NCBI GenBank assembly: GCA_009746045.1
Contig: RPFO01000003.1
Span: 1,837,539-1,870,038 of the forward strand
Origin: Mesostigma viride
Taxonomy: Eukaryota > Streptophyta > Mesostigmatophyceae > Mesostigmatales > Mesostigmataceae
Reading direction: 5' to 3'
DNA: 32,500 nt
Of the stretch, positions 28,240-32,500 are shown one piece after another; position 1 is the stretch's first letter; the number at the start of each line of letters is the position of its first letter. Position numbers and translations under genes: made by a program. The notes below the pieces were generated by a model. It saw only the letters and a list, made by a program, of their open reading frames with translations, did no database searches and was not told the origin of the DNA.

Positions 28240-28260
28240 GCAGCTAATCTCTTGACAGAA

Positions 28261-31072
28261 ATGGGACCGGACGAGAATAATATAGCTATTGCTATCGATT
28301 TGGGGACCACGTACTCGTGCGTGGCCGTGTGGCATCATAATCGCATCGAGATTTTACCCAACGATGAGGTGCGGCACAATGCGGAGGCGCCGTTATCGTA
28401 ATTGGGCCGCAGGGGCAATTTAAAGCAGCTTGCAGATCAGCCGTCATTTTAATTTGGCCGGCTTTGCATTTACATTTTTAAAAAGAATTTCTGCCTTGTT
28501 ATTGTGCAATGCAGGGTAACCGCAAAACGCCGTCGTACGTTGCCTTTACGGACCTTGACCGCCTCGTTGGGGATGCTGCGAAAACTCAAGTGGCGATGAA
28601 CCCGCTAAATACGCTTTTCAATGCAAATCGTCTTATTGGTCGCCGCTTCTCCGAGACCGACAGCAAGAGTTTTCCTTTCAAAGTTGTTTCCGGCCCCGGT
28701 GATAAGCCCATGGTCGAGGTTCAATATAGAGGGGAGACGAAGCAATTTTTTCCCGAGGAGATTACTTCCATGATGATGATGAAGATGAAGGACATCGCTG
28801 AGTCCTACTTGGGGCGAGATGTCAAGCACGCTGTCGTTACTTTACCAGGTAATGGATAATGGGATGCTCATGATTCGTCAGTGCCTATCTCGCAGTGACC
28901 GATATTTTGTTGCAGAAAACTGACATGCATGGATGAAGTGCAGGTGAATGTTTTATACAACGGTACCACTGATGCTCCTTTTCCGTCATTACGCGCGGGG
29001 GTTCAAAATGCCAGGTAATTGTTATAAGCAGCACATTGTTTTTTTTGTTATCTATGCATGATCGCCAACATCATTGCTGTTGGTATGCCACTTTTGGCTT
29101 ATCCTGCCCCCCTAAATACTACTATGTCAACAACATGCTATCTTACGTGTGTGCTGTATGTTGTGTGGCACTAGTGGCTACAATGCTTCCAAGTTCAATG
29201 GCTCATCAGTTGCTCATCGTACAAATATTTGTTTGTTGTCTCTGTTGTTTTATGTGAGCCATGTCAAGTCATCATGTGAAGTCATTATGTGAAGACATCA
29301 CGTGCCCGCGTTTCGCTATGGTTGCGTGCCACCCAATTCCACCTCCCTCTTGAGTATCGCCCTAAATAGCACGTACTCAGTGCAGCAGCTCGTGCTGATG
29401 GCAGGCATGGTATCTTTATGCTTTCAAAGCTCCCGCGATTAGGGGTCGTGATTATGGGATGGTTGTTACATCGAATTATCGTCTGGTGGTGCTCCTTTGC
29501 TCCCTTGCTTGTGCTGCATATGCCTGCATATGCTAATGGCCACATGGCGGTAGTTCACATCAATAATCGGGTCACGATCTAGAGCTATAACATTGCACTT
29601 CCTGTTTGCCTCACTTGTAAATGGAGATCTCATTGTGTGTACCGTGCTGCAGGCTGCGTTGGCTTCTCCCATCGCCGAGCCATCGAGGATGCCGGCAGGA
29701 TCGCCGGCTTGAATGTTTGCCGCACCATCAGTGCGCCTGTTGCCGCTGCCGCCATGTGGTGCGTCGACAGGTCAAGCGCCACCCGGGCTGGCATAGAAGA
29801 GACAGTGCTTGTTTTCGACCTGGGTGGCGACGTGTGTGACGTATCCCTGCAGTGCACTGAGTTTGGAGTCATCAATGTCTTGGCGATGGCCGGGGCCACA
29901 CACGTGGGCGGGGAGGACTTCACTGACCGCATGGTGGCCCACTTTGTGGCCGAGTTTGAGCGCAAGTTCGATCGAGATGTCAAGGGCAACACGCGCGCGC
30001 TGTGCCGCCTGCGGACTGCGTGTGAGCGTGCCAAGCGGGAGCTGTCGTCGGCGATGACGAGCACGATCGAGATCGACTCGCTCGTAAAGGGCATTGACTT
30101 CCGGTCCACCATCACGCGCGCGCGTTTCGAGGAGCTCAATGACGACTTGTTCCGGAAATGCATGGACGTGGTTGGGCAAGTTCTGCGCGACGCAAAGAAG
30201 GACAAGGGTCAGATCCATGAGGTCCTGCTCGTGGGCGGGTCAAGCCGCATCCCAAAGGTGCAGCAGCTGCTGCAGGACTTCTTCAATGGGAAGGAGCTGA
30301 ACAAGAGCCTCAACCCGGACGAGGCGGTCGCCTACGGCGCCGCGGTGCAGGCGGCCATTCTCTCCGGGGAATGCCTGTCGGATTGGCTTGTGATGCCCGT
30401 GACGCCTCAGAGCTTGGGTGTTGAGACTACATCCACGGACGGGGTCATGACGGTGGTCGTCCCCCGCGGCAAGATGTACCCGATAAAAAAGGAGCAGGTT
30501 CTGTCTATGCGCGTGAAAGAACCTCGAGGCGGGCTGATCCGGGTGTATGAGGGCAAGTATAACATGGCTAGGGATAACCAATTCCTGGGCCAGATTGACT
30601 TGTCAGGCTTCCCCTTAGCACCCGATGGCATACTCGAAGTCAAGGTCATTTTCAGTATTGACGCGCGGTACATGGTAGACGTGTCAGTTGAGGACGAGGT
30701 GACGGGGCAGCTCTGGAACAGGATCATGCTTACTGATGAACAAATGGGGTTGTCACCGTGGGACATTGACCGGCTGGCCTGCGTGAGGCAGAAACGTTCA
30801 AGACGCGCGATAGGGAGCGCAAGGCGCAGTTGGAGGCGAGAAACGCGCTGGAGGAGTATTTGTTCCGCATGCGGGGCATGGCCCAGGATGACAAGGTGAT
30901 GCTGGCGCCTGCGGACAGGCTGGCGATCCGCAGCGTGGTCGATGCAGCCGCAGGGTGGCTGGAGCACAACCCGATGGCGGGCAAGGGCGAGCTCATTAAC
31001 GCGCTCAAGGAGGCGGAGAGGCTGTGTGGCCTCATTATTGCCAGAATGGGCCAATATGGCCATTCAAGCTGA
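28261..31072 (+). CDS. HSP70: Divergent Hsp70-family protein, three exons, with catalytic-site substitutions and a C-terminal frameshift
   Basis: Exons 28261-28368, 28515-28848 and 29653-31072; GT-AG introns of 146 and 804 bp; about 620 codons if one missing base near 30774-30788 is allowed for. Conserved: [10 protein letters not shown] (phosphate 1), [66 protein letters not shown] (adenosine site), [20 protein letters not shown], a substrate-binding beta domain and a helical lid ([13 protein letters not shown]). Odd: DAKRLIGR reads NANRLIGR (Lys71 lost), NEPTAAA reads SAPVAAA (Glu175 lost), DLGGGTFD reads DLGGDVCD (Thr204 lost), PAYFND reads PGCVGF, and linker LLDVTP reads LVMPVTP. No EEVD; the protein ends GHSS. 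The N-terminus has no obvious targeting signal, so probably cytosolic. The family is certain; chaperone activity is doubtful. Either an ATPase-dead derivative or an early pseudogene. Confidence 0.93.
28849..29652 (+). other. Intron 2 of the Hsp70-like gene
   Basis: 804 bp, GTAATG at the donor and GCTGCAG at the acceptor, phase 1. No additional exon, repeat array or RNA gene is seen in it. Codons on both sides join to give ...[14 protein letters not shown], which lines up without a gap with the Hsp70 VPAYFNDSQRQ region. Confidence 0.8.
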
Positions 31073-31106
31073 AGTTATCATTGCCAGGATGGGCTAGGGT
31101 GGCCAG
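31032..31106 (+). repeat. Short direct repeat across the Hsp70 stop codon
   Basis: ATTATTGCCAGAATGGGCCAATATGGCCA (about 31033-31061) recurs with changes as TTATCATTGCCAGGATGGGCTAGGGTGGCCA (about 31076-31106). The first copy encodes the last residues of the protein; the second is untranslated. Confidence 0.7.
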
Positions 31107-32500
31107 TGGCGGTGCACCCAATGTGGGCGGCATCCATGGGTGGTGATGTGCAGGGAAGATTCCCTGGCATCATGGTAGCCAAGGTGGCTGGCAGGGGCGG
31201 TGGCCCACGGGCTCAGGAGACGGAGTAAGGCTTGCGCGGCATGGCGACGAAAGGCAGCTAAAGAGGACCTGCTTTTCCGCCTCATGGACAATTCCCCCTC
31301 ATGCCACACTAGCAACAGTTCAGATCTCGCACTCACATATGTATGGTCGATCAGATCGCTGAGGCTAAGGATTCAGCCTCCTGGGGCCATGATTTTGTAC
31401 ACCTGATCAGTATGCAAGTGCAGGTGGTTGGTAGCGCAAATGCAGGCATCAACGGAGCTATCTTGAAATGCCCCTCACCTTTGTAGCATAAGCTATGAAA
31501 TTAAATGATGCCCCGTTCGGAGATCATGTAGCACATATTCCTTTATGGATGGGTGGAGTGGAGGGAGCCGCGTACTCGAACTAACTCTAACTCTAATCTA
31601 ACTCTAATCGCTAACCTAACTCTAAGCTATCTAGTCTAGAAAATCCTAACTACACTACTCATCAAAACGCCTCCTTCTCTTGGGGGGAGGTGGCTTGCCC
31701 ACAGGGGCTGGCGTGTGAGCCTCAAGTGACAATCTTCTGCCACCGCGTCTTGTTCTGCATGGCAGTCCAAAGAAGGGAGAGAGAGTGGATGCATATAAGC
31801 TATGTGTCAGCCTTCCTATGGTATTGCATTGGTTGTATTGCACCCACAGTGTTGCGCCCCGGCACCATGCTGTGGAGAGAGCGCTCTGTGGCCTGCAGGC
31901 CCACTTGCGGCAGTGAGAGAAGCTAGGGCGCCCTCCCTCCTTCTCGCTGTGTATATAGGGTTGAAGGTTCCGTTACTCTGTATTGGCACCCACGTGACGC
32001 AGTCACGTGCTTATCTAAGCTGATCTAATCTTGAAATGCCCAGGTCACATCAGGCGCCGAGCTACAACATGCATGCCAAGAACTGGGCAGAAAAACACTG
32101 GCCCTGAGAAAAATATGGAAACCATATGCGCTATTCAAGCCTGCAGTACGGCGGTGTGCACTGCGCTGGCCAGCCAGATCCCACAGGTGCCCAGCCGCGC
32201 TCATGCAACGGCGCCTCGGTATGCCGGCCCCGACCCCGGCGGGGAAAAAAAAAATTGCAGCAAAGCCGCCCACTCGAGAGATTCCGGGAAGCTCGGTCTG
32301 ACCTTGCCCTTCCCTTAGCTTAGGAAGGGTAAAAGCCCCAGAATGGTATATGGATGCCTCGTTCGAGCAGTCTTCCGAAAAATTTGAACTTCCGGGCATA
32401 ACTAGCTGACGGCAGGAAGAATTTCATGTAGTGGCTGACACACGCAGTATGGCAAAGGCACGCTCGGTTCAGACATACGTCTGAACGGTATACGCACCCT
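31107..32500. other. Downstream region without a recognised gene
   Basis: 1.4 kb read on both strands. A degenerate CTCTAA tandem stretch lies at about 31581-31626. On the minus strand, 31720-31655 encodes a short open end (PAPVGKPPPPKRRRRFDE then stop) that could be the last exon of a gene entering from the right, but no acceptor or family match supports it. A run of A lies at 32245-32254. Nothing else stands out. Confidence 0.4.
31581..31626. repeat. Degenerate (CTCTAA)n tract
   Basis: About seven imperfect copies of CTCTAA, CTAATCTAA or CGCTAACCTAA. It is hexamer-like but does not match a standard telomere repeat, and its copies are irregular. Confidence 0.65.

Noticed and set aside
31581-31626. 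Interstitial telomere repeat
   Set aside because: Units vary and do not match TTAGGG, TTTAGGG or TTTTAGGG in a regular array.

Overview
This is nuclear DNA of a eukaryote. It has GT-AG introns, intron-rich genes with small exons, long microsatellites, a LINE and a Ty3/gypsy LTR retrotransposon. Nothing fixes the species. A repeat-rich unicellular alga of the green lineage is my best guess, at low confidence.

Layout. 1-2209: the 3' end of an L-2-hydroxyglutarate dehydrogenase gene on the + strand. Its last exon is 1894-2209, preceded by intronic DNA full of micro- and minisatellites. 2210-5516: no recognisable gene, some small duplications. 5517-12266: a complete six-exon gene on the - strand for a YigZ/IMPACT-family protein (250 codons spread over 6.75 kb). 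I rebuilt it from splice sites and family motifs. Its introns hold a GT tract, a long AGT tract, a 91-bp minisatellite and a 14-bp minisatellite. 12267-12890: intergenic. 12891-18110: a full-length LINE-like non-LTR retrotransposon (endonuclease, reverse transcriptase, CCHC) with an unbroken ORF of about 1500 codons, bounded by a 13-bp target-site duplication. 18124-18702: intergenic. 18703-28234: a 9.5-kb Ty3/gypsy element on the - strand with two 736-bp LTRs (one difference seen) and a 5-bp target-site duplication (TCCTT). It carries gag, protease, RT, RNase H, integrase, a chromodomain and an extra ORF after pol, with several single-base frameshifts. 28261-31072: a three-exon Hsp70-family gene on the + strand. 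31073-32500: no gene I can name.

How the parts relate. The YigZ-like and Hsp70-like genes are divergent. Taking out both retrotransposons and one copy of each target duplication leaves about 1.2 kb between their start codons, so they were once a head-to-head pair. The gypsy element landed 26 bp upstream of the Hsp70 ATG and moved the native promoter 9.5 kb away.

Most notable. The Hsp70-like protein keeps the fold, adenosine-site and substrate-domain motifs but has replaced several residues needed for ATP hydrolysis (Lys71, Glu175 and Thr204 of Hsc70). It is either an ATPase-dead Hsp70 derivative or a decaying gene. The YigZ-like gene has a duplicated splice acceptor that would add exactly 43 in-frame codons. 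The gypsy element has an unexplained third ORF.
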